Source: Syntrophomonadaceae bacterium (GTDB taxonomy: Bacteria > Bacillota > Dethiobacteria > DTU022). Taken from it: a stretch of DNA of 5,718 nucleotides. A program made the translations under genes and the position numbers. Position 1 is the first letter of the stretch. Each line of letters opens with the position of its first letter. Under the pieces are notes generated by a model. That model was not told the origin of the DNA and ran no database searches. It saw nothing but the letters and a program-made list of their open reading frames with translations. Shown here piece after piece: positions 4,736-5,718 of this stretch. Location of the stretch: the NCBI GenBank assembly GCA_003552365.1, contig PUKR01000061.1, positions 1-5,718 on the forward strand, given 5' to 3'.

Positions 4736-5718
4736 CCGCCTAGTTTCTCCCGCGCTTTTTTGATTTGTTCCCTAACCGCTTCCGGGGCGGTTCCCCCTCG
4801 GCTTTTACGGGCTTTCACCACTTGATGCGGATCAAGAAGAAAACTGATCTCTTGACCCAGGACTTGATGAAACTGCTCCCTTTCCCGCGGCTCTAGCTCT
4901 TTTAGCCTGATTCCCTTTTCCCGGCAAAACGCAATCATAGAACCGACACCATGATGGGCCTCCCTAAAACTAACGCCTTCCCTAACCAGGTGATCGGCAA
5001 GATCTGTAGCGCAAAGGTAGTCGTCATCTACCGCTGCTTCCAGACGGCCTCGGTTTACCTCCATAGTTTTAAGCATATCTCTAAACAATGGTAAAAGGGC
5101 TTTGAGATTGTCGACAGTATCGAAAACCCCCTCCTTGTCTTCCTGCATGTCTTTATTGTAAGCCAGCGGCAGCCCTTTCATCATGGTCAGCAAAGAAATT
5201 AAATTGCCGTATACCCTGCCGCTTTTGCCCCGGATCAGTTCAGCCAGGTCGGGATTTTTTTTCTGCGGCATCATACTGCTTCCGGTAGTAAAAGCATCGT
5301 CAAGTTCTATAAAACCATACTCGAAAGACGACCAGAGCACCAGTTCTTCACAAAAACGACTCAAGTGCATGATCAAAGTTGCGGCAAAGGCCATGAAATC
5401 AATCAGGTAATCCCGGTCGCTGACTGCATCAATGCTGTTTTCATAAAGCTCTTTGAAACCAAGTTTATCCGCCACCATTTCCCGGTTGATCGGGAAACCG
5501 GTACCGGCCAGGGCTCCAGCACCCAGAGGCATAATATTAGCCCACCGGTAAGCCAAAACCAGGCGGTTGCGGTCCCGGTCAAACATCCAAAAGTAAACCA
5601 GCAGGTGGTGCGATAATAAAACCGGTTGAGCCCTCTGGAGATGGGTATAACCCGGAATCAGCACCCCTTCATATTTCTCGGCCAGGTTAACAATAGTTTC
5701 CTGGAGCAGCTTAAGGTG
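4732..5718 (-). CDS. argH: Argininosuccinate lyase, C-terminal part (5' end outside window)
   Basis: Argininosuccinate lyase splits L-argininosuccinate into arginine and fumarate, the last step of arginine biosynthesis, as a cytoplasmic homotetramer of the fumarase/aspartase superfamily. The frame is open from the right edge (it begins HLKLLQETIVNLAEKY) for 328 codons to TGA at 4734-4732. Since the family is about 460 residues, roughly 130 N-terminal residues are missing. Visible hallmarks are PGYTHLQRAQP, with the conserved active-site His at 5643-5641, and the superfamily signature GSSMMPQKKNP at 5251-5283, which carries the mobile-loop catalytic serine. NKDMQEDKE and the C-terminal SRGGTAPEAV typical of ArgH are also present. 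The internal GTG at 5664 is not the start, because homology continues upstream. No frameshift or lost catalytic motif is seen. argG often lies upstream in bacteria and would be beyond the edge here. Confidence 0.95.
   Translation of the reverse strand, partial: HLKLLQETIVNLAEKYEGVLIPGYTHLQRAQPVLLSHHLLVYFWMFDRDRNRLVLAYRWANIMPLGAGALAGTGFPINREMVADKLGFKELYENSIDAVSDRDYLIDFMAFAATLIMHLSRFCEELVLWSSFEYGFIELDDAFTTGSSMMPQKKNPDLAELIRGKSGRVYGNLISLLTMMKGLPLAYNKDMQEDKEGVFDTVDNLKALLPLFRDMLKTMEVNRGRLEAAVDDDYLCATDLADHLVREGVSFREAHHGVGSMIAFCREKGIRLKELEPREREQFHQVLGQEISFLLDPHQVVKARKSRGGTAPEAVREQIKKAREKLGG

Noticed and set aside
5251..5275. Run of eight A (minus strand) in the argH signature, a possible slippage site
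   Set aside because: The frame is intact through the run and the conserved MPQKKNP motif is read normally, so there is no sign of frameshifting.

Overview
The window looks like a chromosomal piece of an anaerobic, spore-former-type Firmicute (Clostridia, possibly Peptococcaceae or Syntrophomonadaceae). This rests on strong AAAGGAGG-type ribosome binding sites, sigma-A-type promoter boxes, moderate base composition and the gene families present. No species can be named from the sequence alone.

Layout. (1) Positions 1-215, minus strand: the 5' part of an unrecognised single-pass membrane protein that runs off the left edge. (2) Positions 216-460: a 245-base AT-rich divergent spacer with a plausible promoter for the rightward genes. 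It includes a 12-base AAATTTAAATTT palindrome at 314-325; I see nothing else firm there. (3) Positions 461-958, plus: a DUF456-family small membrane protein whose start is puzzling. (4) Positions 1077-2768, plus: a complete acyl-CoA synthetase of the FadD/LcfA type. (5) Positions 2769-2896 plus the adjoining gene end: a convergent junction built around two inverted copies of a 33-base GC-rich palindromic repeat, like a REP/BIME element. The right copy lies inside the next gene. (6) Positions 2897-4636, minus: a complete ABC-class ATPase of the COG3044 / MRB1590-like family. Its last 11 codons are the repeat. (7) Positions 4637-4731: a short spacer holding a consensus sigma-A promoter, whose -35 box overlaps the upstream stop codon, and a hairpin. 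(8) Positions 4732-5718, minus: the C-terminal two-thirds or so of argininosuccinate lyase (argH), cut by the right edge.

The genes do not form one pathway. The DUF456 gene and the acyl-CoA synthetase are co-directional with no visible terminator between them and may be co-transcribed. argH and the ATPase are also co-directional, but the ATPase has its own strong promoter. I see no rRNA, tRNA, CRISPR array, transposase gene or phage gene. The best candidates for something new are the repeat pair that supplies the ATPase C-terminus and both gene ends, and the apparent ATC (non-ATG) start of the DUF456 gene.
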